Below, in pieces: positions 1 to 9,293 of a DNA stretch of 64,000 nucleotides. The notes under the pieces are model-generated. The model did no database searches, was not told where the DNA came from, and worked only from the letters and a program-made list of their open reading frames with translations. Location of the stretch: NCBI RefSeq assembly GCF_004212215.1, contig NZ_QVFV01000008.1, positions 92,243 to 156,242 of the forward strand. The letters are read 5' to 3'. The first letter of the stretch is position 1. Each line of letters opens with the position of its first letter. Origin of the DNA: Leptolyngbya iicbica LK (GTDB lineage: Bacteria; Cyanobacteriota; Cyanobacteriia; Phormidesmidales; Phormidesmidaceae). Position numbers and translations under genes: made by a program.

Positions 1-231
1 CCTATCAGCGCGATAGTCACTACCTTAAGCCTCCTTTTCTCTGCTGGGAGGAATGACAACCGAACACAGACGCTAAACACGTACCCAAGGAGAGGCTAGG
101 TGAGGTCCCGTCAAGACTTCATGACAAAGCCGAGTGATTGCTTCAGTTTTATTAAAGAAGTGGCCGCTACCCCGGATCCGGCATATTAGGATGCACCTCT
201 AAGCAACCACAGCCAAGAGGGCAAAAAGCGT

Positions 232-2262
232 ATGTGTGGAATTGGTGGAGTCCTGTATGCCGATCCCCAACGACCCGTGAATCCGGAGGTGTTGGTGGGA
301 ATGGCGGCGATCCAGTATCACCGGGGGCCCGATGGTTTTGGCTATCAGGTGATCGACGATCGCGGCATTGGCTTTACCCATGCGCGACTCTCCATTATTG
401 ACCTCAATCCCGAGCGGGGACGGCAGCCCTTTCGCTCGCCCGATGGTCAGTACCTGATTGCTCACAACGGCGAATTTTACGACTACAAGCGGTTACGGGC
501 CGATCTGGCGTCACGGGGCTATCAGTTCCGTACCAAAAGCGACACCGAGTTGGTGATGCACCTGACCGATCGCTTGGGCCTCGATCAAGCCCTGCCCTGT
601 CTACGCGGTGAGTTTGCCTTTGCGCTGTATGAACGGCAGCAAGATCGACTGACCCTGGTACGCGATCGCTTTGGCATTAAACCGCTGTATTACGCGCAAA
701 TTCCTGGCGGGCTGGTGTTTGGATCAGAAATCAAAGTGGTCTTGGCCCATCCCGAAGTCAAGGCGCAGTTTTCGTCAGAGGGACTGTATCACCAGCTCAT
801 GCAAACGATGGTGCCCGGTACTACCTGCTTTGAGGGCATTTATGCGGTGGAGCCGGGGCAAAAAATTACTGTGCAGCGGCGCGATGGCGAGTTGCTGTTG
901 CACAAAGAGCAGTACTGGGATCTCGACTTTCCGCTCAAGGGCACCCGCGACCTGCACCGCAGCGAAACGGACTATATCGAAGAGTTTCGGGCGCATTTTG
1001 TCGAAGCGATTCAACTGCGGCTAGAGGCGGATGTCCCGGTGGCCTGCTATCTCTCCGGCGGCATTGATTCTTGCTCCATCATGGGGGTGGCGGCCGCCTG
1101 CCAGCAGTCCGCCGTCAAAGCGTTCACCATCGGCTTTGATGACACCGATTACGACGAAACGGCGATCGCCCGCGAAATGGCCGAGGCGGTGAAAGCCGAC
1201 CAGGACATCCTCGCGGTGGATGGCACCCAGCTCTACGACCACTTTGCCCGCACCATCTGGCACACCGAACGCAGCATCTACAACACCTTTACCGTCGCCA
1301 AAATGCTGATGAGTGAGCACGTGCGCGACGCGGGCTACAAGGTCGTGATCACGGGCGAAGGCTCCGACGAATTGTTTGCCGGGTATCCGCAACTGCGGCT
1401 CGACATGATCCTCCACGGCATGGACGACGCCACCCCCGAAGAACGCGCTGGTTTAGAAGCGTGGCTGGCGGAGAGTAATCGCCTATTTAAGGGCAATTTG
1501 CTGGCGGAAAAGCAACTCGATGATCCCGCTTTGACAGAACTCATCGGCTTTACCCCCAGCTCCCTCCAGTCTTGGCTATCCTCCGCCAGCCACGTACCGG
1601 GATTGTTGCATCCGCAGCACCGTCTGAAACTCGATGGCTATGCACCCGGACAATCCATTGCCGCCGCGTTGAATGGCGACCAACTGGACGATCGCCATCC
1701 CCTCGACAAAGCTCAGTACGTGTGGATCAAGACCCAGTTTGAGTCTCAAGTGTTGGGTTGGGCGGGCGATCGCGTCGATATGGCCAATTCCCTCGAAGCC
1801 CGTCCCGCGTTCCTCGATCATCCCCTGGTGGAATTTGCGGTGACCCTGCCTCCCTCGATGCGGTTGCGCGATCGCCAAGACAAATACATCCTGCGGGAAA
1901 CCATGAAACCGCTACTGCCGGAGACCCTATACAAGCGCCAAAAATTCGCGTTCATGGCTCCCCCCTCCCACACGGATGAAGTCAAAGAGGCCGCGATGCG
2001 ATCGCTCGCCAGCAACTACCTCTCCAAAAACCGCGTGCGGGATGCCGGATTACTCGACCCCGATGCCGTCCAGGCCATTCTGGATCGCCACGGTGATACT
2101 GCCACGCCAGTGGCTGAACGAGTCCAACTCGATGCCGTCATCAACCACATGCTGAGCGTGCAAATCTTGCACAATCATTTCGTCGCTAATGACGTGACCC
2201 AGCAAGCCCAAGCCGACGCCAAACGCTACGGCTGGTCAGCTCACGATCTGTCCGCAGTCTGA
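232..2262 (+). CDS. asnB: Asparagine synthetase, glutamine-hydrolysing
   Basis: This enzyme makes asparagine from aspartate, ATP and glutamine-derived ammonia in the cytoplasm. The protein has 676 residues and begins MCGIGG, so Cys2 becomes the N-terminal nucleophile of the class II glutamine amidotransferase domain (about residues 2-200). The synthetase domain follows, with the ATP-pyrophosphatase loop SGGIDS near residue 275 and a GEGSDELFAGYP block typical of the family. The ATG at 232 is fixed by the need for Cys2. The length is somewhat above the 550-630 residues of many AsnB proteins, mainly through a longer C-terminal part. It faces the DUF6816 gene convergently. A specialised amidotransferase of the same family cannot be excluded, but no biosynthetic cluster surrounds it. 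Confidence 0.93.
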   Translation: MCGIGGVLYADPQRPVNPEVLVGMAAIQYHRGPDGFGYQVIDDRGIGFTHARLSIIDLNPERGRQPFRSPDGQYLIAHNGEFYDYKRLRADLASRGYQFRTKSDTELVMHLTDRLGLDQALPCLRGEFAFALYERQQDRLTLVRDRFGIKPLYYAQIPGGLVFGSEIKVVLAHPEVKAQFSSEGLYHQLMQTMVPGTTCFEGIYAVEPGQKITVQRRDGELLLHKEQYWDLDFPLKGTRDLHRSETDYIEEFRAHFVEAIQLRLEADVPVACYLSGGIDSCSIMGVAAACQQSAVKAFTIGFDDTDYDETAIAREMAEAVKADQDILAVDGTQLYDHFARTIWHTERSIYNTFTVAKMLMSEHVRDAGYKVVITGEGSDELFAGYPQLRLDMILHGMDDATPEERAGLEAWLAESNRLFKGNLLAEKQLDDPALTELIGFTPSSLQSWLSSASHVPGLLHPQHRLKLDGYAPGQSIAAALNGDQLDDRHPLDKAQYVWIKTQFESQVLGWAGDRVDMANSLEARPAFLDHPLVEFAVTLPPSMRLRDRQDKYILRETMKPLLPETLYKRQKFAFMAPPSHTDEVKEAAMRSLASNYLSKNRVRDAGLLDPDAVQAILDRHGDTATPVAERVQLDAVINHMLSVQILHNHFVANDVTQQAQADAKRYGWSAHDLSAV

Positions 2263-2291
2263 CCGGCTTATTCACGCCATGCTGGCATTAT

Positions 2292-2320
2292 GCCGTTCTT
2301 AGGGGTTGGTCAACGGCTTT
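2292..2320 (+). terminator. Possible asnB terminator hairpin
   Basis: GCCGTT (2292-2297) pairs with AACGGC (2312-2317) around a 14-base loop and is followed by TTT. It lies just after the asnB stop and touches the stop codon of the convergent gene. The stem is short and the T-run weak. Confidence 0.3.
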
Positions 2321-3119
2321 AAATAGGCGTATTAATTGCGGCCAAGTCGAGCTGGTAGCGGTATAGGGCGACGGGGCGGTTCCCAGCGTCAAAATAGTTG
2401 GGCTCTTGGGGCGACAGGTAAACTGCGGTGACCTGATCGGCAGTCACATGATCGTCATCGACTTGGTGGTAAGCCGTGGTGGTTTCGACCTCGTTGAAAT
2501 AGGGCTTGCCACCACCGCGAAACATCTGTTGGAAGAATTCGGTGGTGATAAATTCAGTGTCTGAAGGGGTTTCTGTAGCGCGCCCCGTCACTGTCGATTC
2601 CAGCATGTGATAATCCGCCAAAATCGTCAGTTGGCGATTGGGATCCTTTGCATCGACGACCACTTTTTTAACCGCTTCTTCGCCGAGATAGGCCTTTGCC
2701 AAGTTCAAGCCGTTGAAGGCGCGATCGGCCACAATCTTCTCTTGAGCGAGTCGGGGCTTTAACAAAAAGCTTTGGGTATACGATGTCAGGCGGGGTTCAA
2801 ACCGCACTTTGCAGGTAATCGGCTCGTTCAACAGACTTTGGTTGCTTTCAAAGCCAGGTGTTTCAATCTCGGGGGCCAGTGGTGCGGCGATATCCACCAG
2901 GGTGCTGGTCATTTCCCACGTTCCGGCCAGCCAGTCAGGATACACGAGATCACCCGTTGCGGGTTTGGTCGGCGGTTTACTGTTCCAATCGGGAAAGGTT
3001 GCTAAGCGATCGCTCAATGGCCCCGCCCAGGCCGTGCCACTGCACAGCAACCAGACTAAGGCTAACAGCACCAACCAAACTAAATATCGACGGTTGCGCT
3101 TTGTTGGCTGTCGAGTCAT
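2319..3119 (-). CDS. DUF6816 family protein, exported, probably thylakoid-lumenal
   Basis: This is a 266-residue protein with a basic start (MTRQPTKRNRR), a hydrophobic stretch of about 20 residues and a likely signal-peptidase site at AWA-G near residue 32, so it should be exported to the lumen or periplasm. The mature part contains YPDWLAGTWEMTSTLVDIAAP, which I associate with the DUF6816 family of cyanobacteria and chloroplasts. That family has a lipocalin-like feel, but its biochemical function is not established to my knowledge. The ATG at 3119 is preceded by a GAGGTG-like ribosome site. It converges with asnB and is divergent from the serine hydrolase gene. Family assignment is from memory of the motif. 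Confidence 0.75.
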   Translation of the reverse strand: MTRQPTKRNRRYLVWLVLLALVWLLCSGTAWAGPLSDRLATFPDWNSKPPTKPATGDLVYPDWLAGTWEMTSTLVDIAAPLAPEIETPGFESNQSLLNEPITCKVRFEPRLTSYTQSFLLKPRLAQEKIVADRAFNGLNLAKAYLGEEAVKKVVVDAKDPNRQLTILADYHMLESTVTGRATETPSDTEFITTEFFQQMFRGGGKPYFNEVETTTAYHQVDDDHVTADQVTAVYLSPQEPNYFDAGNRPVALYRYQLDLAAINTPI

Positions 3120-3581
3120 ATCACCTCACCTGGCAGTCGCCAATCAATAGTGTCAAAGGTAGGGCATTCAACCTGTAACATCAAACGCATTTATCCGTGC
3201 AAACCAGGCGTTGCTGGCGAATCACTTAGATGCCCATAGGGAGGATTGGCGAGTATTTGCTAGATGGCCATCATGGCCTTTCCAGCGTGCCTGGAAATTG
3301 ATTAGAGACAAGGTGCGATCGCCCTGTGGCGTAGTAGTAAAAATCCATGATTTGACAGAGTCATGGACAAACTTTCAAAGGATGCTGCCAGTCCTGCTTG
3401 GCTGTGTCAGCAACGTCCTGCTGGTGTCTAAATCAGCGCCATTGATCTCACCACAATCATCTTTTTGCGAGAGATCGCGTGGGGTGAGGTATCCGATCGG
3501 ATCAGACTGACATACACTTGCAGTGCATCATCGGATCTCACTAACCGCAGTGTTTCCCTCCGCGTCAGGGGGCCGAGCGAA
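3120..3581. other. Divergent intergenic region
   Basis: This is non-coding sequence between two divergently read genes, so both promoters should lie here. I see a short perfect hairpin, TTCCAG-cgtgc-CTGGAA (3280-3296), one HIP1-related site and no convincing small gene. The reading frame of the downstream hydrolase stays open upstream to 3465, but that stretch does not look like coding sequence. Confidence 0.5.
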
Positions 3582-4691
3582 ATGACTGAATTACCGCTGC
3601 AATCCCTATCACAGCGCTCGCGCTATTCTGTTCACCGATCGCCTTGGTTGAGGCTAGCAGTCATTTGTGGCGGGGGCGTGATGGGGGGACTGGCCGCTTG
3701 GTTCGTGAGTGAACTTTTGCTCAACCGCGTCAGTTTTATCTGTTCGGTACCGGGATTCGCCAATCAGCAGATCGCCGCTTGTCGAGTGCCCGCAGCCAAC
3801 CTGCCGATGGTTTCGAGTATCGTCGATCCTTTCCAAAGCACAGCTGCCTGGCTGGCTCAGGCTGACGATGGGCAAGTTCAGGGCATCCCATTGCGTCCGA
3901 TGAAGGTGATGCCTGAGCAATTGCCCCAAATGCCGCCGGTAGCGATCGGGTCGACGTATCCGTTTGGACCACCCTCCTTTACTGACTCAGAACGTCTACA
4001 GGCTGTGGTCGCGCAACTAACCGCGATCGCTCAGGCGTCGGAATATCCGGTTGATGCTCTGAGTATTTCTCTCGTGGATTTGAGCACTGGAGAATACGCG
4101 GGATGGCACGATCGCACGCCACGTTATCCAGCGAGTGTCATCAAACCCTTTTGGGCGATCGCTGCCCTGGCTTACGGCGAAACCGGGCCAGATATCGAAG
4201 CCGCCATTACCCTTTCCGATAATGCGGCGTCTAATCGGCTGCTAAACGGTGTCGGCCATACAGTGATGAGAGATTACTGGCAGGCTGCAGGCTTTTCGAT
4301 TAGTGCTCAATATCCAGTCGATGTCTGGGTGAGCGATCGTCCGGGCAATCGAGTGACGACCACTGATTTGGTGCGTCTGCTGCACGATCTTCATTCACCC
4401 CAGGGTCATCCCCGGATCGCCCAGGCCATGTGGCACGACATTGAAACTGAACGTCATAATGCAGCCGGAGCCATTCAGGGCTTCCTGGGGGCGGGACTGC
4501 CGGGGGGTGCATTACTCACGAAAGTCGGGCTCACGTCCGGAGTGCGGGCAGAAATGGCGATTTTGACGCTGGATGATCGGGCTTATGCGATCGCGATCGT
4601 GGGCGCTGATTCTACCTTTGCCCAGTCCGAAAGTATTTTCCCCGCCTTTGGCGACATCCTCTTTCAGCTGTTATCGTCACCGCCTGCGTGA
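3582..4691 (+). CDS. Membrane-anchored class A beta-lactamase-like serine hydrolase
   Basis: This is a penicillin-recognising serine hydrolase, either a beta-lactamase or a D,D-peptidase-like enzyme, acting outside the cytoplasmic membrane. With the ATG at 3582 it has 369 residues. A membrane segment lies at about residues 24-46, then a linker, then the catalytic domain from about 135. The three signature motifs are visible: SVIK (Ser185, Lys188), SDN (212-214) and a KVG in place of KTG/KSG near 333. An in-frame start at 3465 exists, but the added 39 residues look like untranslated sequence. Val in the third motif is unusual and makes true beta-lactamase activity uncertain. The gene converges with psbA. 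Confidence 0.8.
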   Translation: MTELPLQSLSQRSRYSVHRSPWLRLAVICGGGVMGGLAAWFVSELLLNRVSFICSVPGFANQQIAACRVPAANLPMVSSIVDPFQSTAAWLAQADDGQVQGIPLRPMKVMPEQLPQMPPVAIGSTYPFGPPSFTDSERLQAVVAQLTAIAQASEYPVDALSISLVDLSTGEYAGWHDRTPRYPASVIKPFWAIAALAYGETGPDIEAAITLSDNAASNRLLNGVGHTVMRDYWQAAGFSISAQYPVDVWVSDRPGNRVTTTDLVRLLHDLHSPQGHPRIAQAMWHDIETERHNAAGAIQGFLGAGLPGGALLTKVGLTSGVRAEMAILTLDDRAYAIAIVGADSTFAQSESIFPAFGDILFQLLSSPPA

Positions 4692-4715
4692 GCAGAAAAA
4701 GTCTATTGGCAACTT

Positions 4716-4748
4716 AAAAAGGCGCCCCTCCGAAGAGAGACGCCTTTC
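4716..4748 (-). terminator. Rho-independent terminator of psbA
   Basis: AAAGGCG (4718-4724) pairs with CGCCTTT (4741-4747), with an inner CTC/GAG pair closing a CGAA tetraloop. Read on the minus strand, the stem runs into five Ts. It sits 33 bases beyond the psbA stop codon, the expected place for its terminator. Confidence 0.8.
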
Positions 4749-4780
4749 ATTAGGTTCTCAGACTAGCTGAGCTTCGAAGA

Positions 4781-5842
4781 CTAACCGATGATTTCGGGAG
4801 CCTCAGCCGCCGCCAAGTCGAGGGGGAAGTTGTGAGCATTACGCTCGTGCATGACTTCCATACCCAAGTTGGCGCGGTTGATCACATCCGCCCAAGTGCC
4901 AATCACCCGACCCTGAGAGTCGAGGACGGACTGGTTGAAGTTGAAACCGTTCAAGTTGAACGCCATGGTGCTAATGCCCAAAGCGGTGAACCAGATGCCA
5001 ATCACCGGCCATGCACCCAAGAAGAAGTGCAAGGAACGAGAGTTGTTGAAGCTCGCGTATTGGAAGATCAAACGACCGAAGTAGCCGTGAGCCGCCACGA
5101 TGTTGTAGGTCTCTTCTTCCTGACCAAACTTGTAGCCATAGTTCTGAGACTCGGTCTCGGTGGTCTCACGCACCAAGGAAGAGGTCACCAAGGAACCGTG
5201 CATGGCGGAGAACAAGCTGCCACCGAACACTGCTGCCACACCCAACATGTGGAAGGGGTGCATCAAGATGTTGTGCTCAGCTTGGAAAACCAACATGAAG
5301 TTGAAGGTACCGGAGATACCCAAAGGCATCCCGTCAGAGAAGGAACCCTGACCCAAGGGGTAGATCAAGAACACTGCGGTTGCAGCTGCAACGGGAGCAG
5401 AGTAAGCAACACAGATCCAAGGACGCATACCTAAGCGGTAGGACAGTTCCCATTCACGACCCATGTAGCAGAAGACGCCGATGAGGAAGTGGAAGATGAC
5501 GAACTGGTAAGGACCACCGTTGTACAACCACTCATCGAGGGAAGCGGCTTCCCAGATGGGGTAGAAGTGCAGACCGATGGCGTTGGAGGAAGGTACCACT
5601 GCACCGGAGATGATGTTGTTGCCGTACATCAAGGAGCCAGCGACGGGCTCACGGATGCCGTCGATGTCAACGGGAGGTGCGGCGATAAAGGCGATGACGA
5701 AGCAAGTGGTTGCAGCCAAGAGAGTGGGGATCATCAACACGCCGAACCAACCCACATACAGGCGGTTTTCGGTGCTGGTCACCCACTGACAGAACTGTTC
5801 CCACAAGCTAGCGCTTTGGCGCTGCTGTAAGGTAGTTGTCAT
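4781..5842 (-). CDS. psbA: Photosystem II D1 protein
   Basis: D1 is the photosystem II reaction-centre subunit that holds P680, the pheophytin, QB and most ligands of the Mn4CaO5 cluster in the thylakoid membrane. The product begins [17 protein letters not shown] and has 353 residues. Residue 130 is Glu (GREWEL), the form associated with high-light D1 variants. The Mn ligands His332, Glu333, His337, Asp342 and Ala344 are present. After the CtpA cleavage site at Ala344 the tail is only nine residues (AAEAPEIIG), against about 16 in many cyanobacteria. The ATG at 5842 has AAGGA nine bases upstream; an in-frame TTG at 5869 is not needed. D1 is usually one of several psbA copies; only one is in this window. 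Confidence 0.98.
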   Translation of the reverse strand: MTTTLQQRQSASLWEQFCQWVTSTENRLYVGWFGVLMIPTLLAATTCFVIAFIAAPPVDIDGIREPVAGSLMYGNNIISGAVVPSSNAIGLHFYPIWEAASLDEWLYNGGPYQFVIFHFLIGVFCYMGREWELSYRLGMRPWICVAYSAPVAAATAVFLIYPLGQGSFSDGMPLGISGTFNFMLVFQAEHNILMHPFHMLGVAAVFGGSLFSAMHGSLVTSSLVRETTETESQNYGYKFGQEEETYNIVAAHGYFGRLIFQYASFNNSRSLHFFLGAWPVIGIWFTALGISTMAFNLNGFNFNQSVLDSQGRVIGTWADVINRANLGMEVMHERNAHNFPLDLAAAEAPEIIG

Positions 5843-5945
5843 GATGAATAATTCCTTTTTCAAGGTCAATATGTACTCAGAAGTTCAAGAAACATGAACC
5901 TCTGTATAACAACATTAACGAGATTGCTGAGTTTTGTAAAGCGAA
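5843..5945 (-). promoter_or_regulatory. psbA leader and putative promoter
   Basis: On the minus strand TTTACA (5935-5940) and TATACA (5903-5908) resemble -35 and -10 boxes, but they are 26 bases apart, too far for a standard promoter. Either one belongs to a different start site or the promoter relies on other contacts. AAGGA just upstream of the ATG is the ribosome site. Confidence 0.35.
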
Positions 5946-6173
5946 TTCATGTGAAGCTCATCTTAAGAAGTCGCTCTAGCTTGCTCTGGAGCGCTTGATT
6001 GCCAGGGGGGTGCGAGACGAGCGTCCATCGTCTGATATGAGAGGCGTGTGGGCAGAGTATTTCTTTGGCGGCGGAAAGCTTCTTGTTACTTCATGAATCT
6101 GGATGATTTTGTTACGTACCTTAGAAGAGGACGAAGCGATCGCTCCGCCCCTCACGCCGAAACTACGACATTT

Positions 6174-7193
6174 ATGTTGACTGACCCGGATCGCGTCATC
6201 ACTTACAGTCCAGCGCTCACTGTAGTGCCCACCTATGAGTGCTTTAACCGCTGCACGTACTGCAACTTTCGAGCTGAGCCGGGTCAGGCTACCTGGTTGT
6301 CGCGATCGCAGCTGGCAGAGCAACTCGCCAGGGCAAAATCGCACGGCTTGGTAGAAATTTTGGTGCTGAGTGGAGAAGTCCATCCCGAGAGTCCTCGCCG
6401 GGCGGCTTGGTTGCAGCATATTGTGGATATCTGCGACTACGCTCTGCAACAAGGCTTACTGCCCCATACCAATGTGGGGCCGCTGAGTGAAATGGAAATG
6501 GCTCAATTGCGAGCGGTCAACGTTTCCATGGGATTGATGCTGGAGCAGATGACGCCTAGCCTCTTGCAGACGGTGCATCGACACGCGCCCAGTAAAGTGC
6601 CAGAACGGCGTTTGGCGCAGATTGAGCAAGCTGGGCGGCTCCGGATTCCCTTTACAACAGGACTGCTATTGGGGATTGGTGAGTCAGAGCATGATCGGCT
6701 TGAGACGCTACGGGCGATCGCTCAGAGCCATGATCGCTGGGGCCATATTCAAGAAGTGATTTTGCAGCCGCATCAACCGGGTCATCGCCAACAGCAAGCT
6801 CGCAGTGGGTTTAGTGCAGCCGCATTAGCCGAGTTTGTTAAAACGGCCAAACAATATTTGCCCGCTGAAATTACGGTGCAAATTCCTCCCAATTTAATTG
6901 CCGACCATCAATATGTATTGACGGCGATCGCCAATGGAGCGCGTGATCTTGGCGGACTGGGTCCGAAAGATGAGGTGAATCCGGACTATCACCATCCTAC
7001 GCCGGAGCGTTTGCGTCCGTTTTTGCGGTCGGCGGGGTGGCAGTTGCGTCCCCGCTTGCCGATTTATCCGCAATATGATGACTGGCTAACCCCCCAATTA
7101 CAGCAGAGGGTCAAGGCTTGGCGCGGTCGGTTAGTCGAGGCCCCCTCCCCTGACCTGACGCCACATCCCAGCTATGAAGCGGTATCTCGATAG
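6174..7193 (+). CDS. cofG: Radical SAM F0 synthase subunit CofG
   Basis: CofG, with CofH, makes the deazaflavin F0 (7,8-didemethyl-8-hydroxy-5-deazariboflavin) from tyrosine and the flavin precursor. In cyanobacteria F0 serves as a photolyase antenna. The protein has about 339 residues. The radical SAM 4Fe-4S motif CFNRCTYC lies close to the N-terminus after YSPALTVVPTYE, a CofG hallmark. I chose the ATG at 6174 because homologues start shortly before this block. The frame is open to a GTG at 6048 and an ATG at 6093, and neither can be excluded as there is no clear ribosome site. cofH is not in the window. It is divergent from psbA. Confidence 0.88.
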   Translation: MLTDPDRVITYSPALTVVPTYECFNRCTYCNFRAEPGQATWLSRSQLAEQLARAKSHGLVEILVLSGEVHPESPRRAAWLQHIVDICDYALQQGLLPHTNVGPLSEMEMAQLRAVNVSMGLMLEQMTPSLLQTVHRHAPSKVPERRLAQIEQAGRLRIPFTTGLLLGIGESEHDRLETLRAIAQSHDRWGHIQEVILQPHQPGHRQQQARSGFSAAALAEFVKTAKQYLPAEITVQIPPNLIADHQYVLTAIANGARDLGGLGPKDEVNPDYHHPTPERLRPFLRSAGWQLRPRLPIYPQYDDWLTPQLQQRVKAWRGRLVEAPSPDLTPHPSYEAVSR

Positions 7194-7203
7194 AGGAGGA
7201 TGC

Positions 7204-7248
7204 ATGCTGCGTTGTCGATCGCTGCTGGTTGGGAGTGAGCTGTTGTGA
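7204..7248 (+). CDS. Possible 14-residue leader ORF coupled to the YdcF-type gene
   Basis: A strong ribosome site (GAGGAGG) stands directly before an ATG that opens a short frame, MLRCRSLLVGSELL. Its TGA stop overlaps the GTG start of the next gene (GTGA at 7245-7248). The arrangement would allow translational coupling. It may equally be chance, or a sign that the downstream gene start has drifted. Nothing shows that the peptide itself has a function. Confidence 0.25.
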   Translation: MLRCRSLLVGSELL

Positions 7249-7886
7249 CAATGGCGATCGATGCGGTCTTGATTCCGGGGGGTGGCCTATCGGCATTGGG
7301 TGAAGTCACGCCCTGGGTACAGGCGCGATTAGAGCGGGCGATCGCCCTCCAGCCTGCCCCTCGGTGGTTTATGCCGTTGAGTGCGGGCACGACGCATAAA
7401 CCACCGCCCCTGGACGCCCACGGTTTCCCGATTTTGGAGTCGGTGGCGGCGGCCCATTACTTGCATCAGCGAGGCATTGAGGGCGATCGCATTGTGCCTG
7501 AGACGGTTTCGCTCGATACGATTGGCAACGCCTATTTTGCGCGGGTGCAGCATGTGGAGCCCCTGTAACTCAAGCGTCTGCACATCATCACCTCAGCGTT
7601 TCACCTGCCCCGAACGCAGGCAATTTTTGACTGGATTTTTTCTCTCTCCCCGCAAACGATATCCTGGCACCTCACTTTTGAAGCCGTTCCCAATGTGGGC
7701 ATGACGGCGGCTGCGTTGCAGGCCCGGTGCGATCGCGAGCAGGCCAGCTTGGTCCACTTTCAAACTTTAAAACCTCGATTTACCCATCTGGCGGCGGTTC
7801 ATCGTTGGTTATATGCCGAGCATGGGGCGTATGCGATCGCCCAGACGCCCCAACGCCTCAATAATTCCGCTTTAGAAACCTACTGA
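7245..7886 (+). pseudogene. YdcF/SanA-like (DUF218) protein gene, interrupted by an in-frame stop
   Basis: The first 107 codons give a DUF218 N-terminal half: VLIPGGG near the start, then a sugar- or nucleotide-type fold. A TAA at 7566-7568 ends it. The same frame then continues without another stop to 7886, beginning LKRLHIITSAFHLPR, the conserved S-x-H-x-x-R block of YdcF-type proteins. A CAA (Gln) to TAA change explains it, giving an intact protein of about 213 residues. Either this is a recent nonsense mutation or an assembly error. Family members are often linked to envelope metabolism, but their substrates are poorly known. GGGAG at 7231 favours the GTG start at 7245 over ATG at 7251. 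It lies 51 bases after cofG. Confidence 0.75.
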
Positions 7887-7894
7887 TGACCTGA

Positions 7895-9214
7895 TTAGTC
7901 AGCGTCAGCAGCGCGAAACTCGACCTCGCCGTTGGGGCGCAACAGCAGCAGTACGCGCTGCGGATCACCTGACGGCAGGCCGACGGTGCCAACCGGGGGA
8001 ATGCCCGTGCGATCGCGATACTCAGCCGCCAACTCATCAGCAGGGATCACGTCCACCAGAGTGCCATCAGCCGCAAATACCAGGGTGTAAGTCAACGTTT
8101 GCTCTAGATCTGCGGGGGGTGTCCAGCGATCGCGCACTTGCTGCACAAGCTCGGCCAACGATCCCGGGGCGGGTGCGATAGCGGCCCTTTGCGGAGCATT
8201 ATCGCTAAAGGTTTCAGCCGTCTCAGCCGTCGAATCAGTGGCTGCTTCAGGGCGAGCAGAGGGTTGAGCGGGCACCGCTTCAGCGGGAGCCGGAACCGAG
8301 GGAGACGCACCAGAGGAGTTCGATGCTGCGGTGGGTGAGGTCGCCGCATTGCCAGGCGCCTCATCTGAGAAGGTCTGGGAGCGGGGCTCTGACTCAGCCG
8401 GGGCAGAACTGGTGATCGGTGGTTCAGCTGTGGGCGCTGGGGCGGCGGGAACGTCGTTGGCGGCTGATGGGGCACGGGGTTCAACGGGCGCGATCGCCCC
8501 CGACTCGTCTGCTGCTGGCGCATCTGAGGGGTCAGCACTGCTGGCTTCTGATTCCTCTGAGGTGGCGATCTCCGGCTCAGCCTGTTCATCCAGCTCCAAT
8601 GAATCGGGGGAGAGCGCGGTTTCTTGATCGGCAGTCGGCCCCGGTTGAGCCGTTTCTAAACCGGTTTGCGACTGGTAATTGGGCCACAGCATAGTGGTGA
8701 CGCCCACCGCCGCCACCAAGCCTGCCGCCGTCGCCCCCCATTGCCGCCAGGGACGTCGTTGACGCGCCGCTACCAAGCTCACCGGTAGGGGCCGCACCGT
8801 CTGGTTTAGATCATCCAGCACCTGTGCTAAGTCGGCCAGTTGAATGGCACCTAACGTGATTTGGGACTGTCCGGTCGTGGTGCGATCGCGGCCCAAATGG
8901 AGAGTGTGTTGCGTGAGCCCCTGCGCTGCTAAATACGGAGCCTGGGCGGGTGCCGAACTCGCGCCATTGTCCCCAAGTTGGTCTTGCACATAGGTTTCAA
9001 CGGCCTGCAGCAAGGGGAGAAAAGAGGTGCGATCGCCCCGAATGTCAAACGGTTCGGCCTCCCCACTTAGGTCACGAATCTGAATTTGATAACGCAATAC
9101 CTGCACCACCGGTTTGTCAGACCATTGCGAAACCGCAGCTTCCCGCGTCATCACTTCGAGGGTGACGGTGGGAGCGTCGTAGCGCAAGGGGGTGAGTTGA
9201 GTGGTAGAGGTCAT
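7895..9214 (-). CDS. DUF4335 domain membrane protein, proline/alanine-rich
   Basis: This 439-residue protein is of cyanobacterial type. Its N-terminal 140 residues (LRYDAPTVTLEVM onward, with FDIRGDRTSFLPLLQAVETY) match what I know as DUF4335. A membrane segment follows at about residues 157-175 (GATAAGLVAAVGVTTMLW), then some 150 residues of Ser/Ala/Pro/Glu-rich low-complexity linker. The last 85 residues form a small folded domain (WTPPADLEQTLTYTLVF). The linker and C-terminal domain are probably on the far side of the membrane. The DUF3038 gene lies 79 bases upstream on the same strand, and the two families are commonly neighbours, so they likely act together. No function is established. 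Confidence 0.8.
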   Translation of the reverse strand: MTSTTQLTPLRYDAPTVTLEVMTREAAVSQWSDKPVVQVLRYQIQIRDLSGEAEPFDIRGDRTSFLPLLQAVETYVQDQLGDNGASSAPAQAPYLAAQGLTQHTLHLGRDRTTTGQSQITLGAIQLADLAQVLDDLNQTVRPLPVSLVAARQRRPWRQWGATAAGLVAAVGVTTMLWPNYQSQTGLETAQPGPTADQETALSPDSLELDEQAEPEIATSEESEASSADPSDAPAADESGAIAPVEPRAPSAANDVPAAPAPTAEPPITSSAPAESEPRSQTFSDEAPGNAATSPTAASNSSGASPSVPAPAEAVPAQPSARPEAATDSTAETAETFSDNAPQRAAIAPAPGSLAELVQQVRDRWTPPADLEQTLTYTLVFAADGTLVDVIPADELAAEYRDRTGIPPVGTVGLPSGDPQRVLLLLRPNGEVEFRAADAD

Positions 9215-9293
9215 CAGGCAGCGGTATTCTGATGCAGGAAATGAGCATTACAAAGATCTGGGGGCAACGGGGCACGGGGGGCGAGCGGAGACT

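Noticed and set aside
3211-3510. Open frame of 99 codons in the divergent gap
   Set aside because: No ribosome site, no conserved pattern, and it overlaps the expected promoter region of the hydrolase gene.
4832-5434. Open frame of 200 codons on the plus strand
   Set aside because: It is antisense to psbA, whose coding sequence is unmistakable; codon bias of psbA opens the opposite frame.
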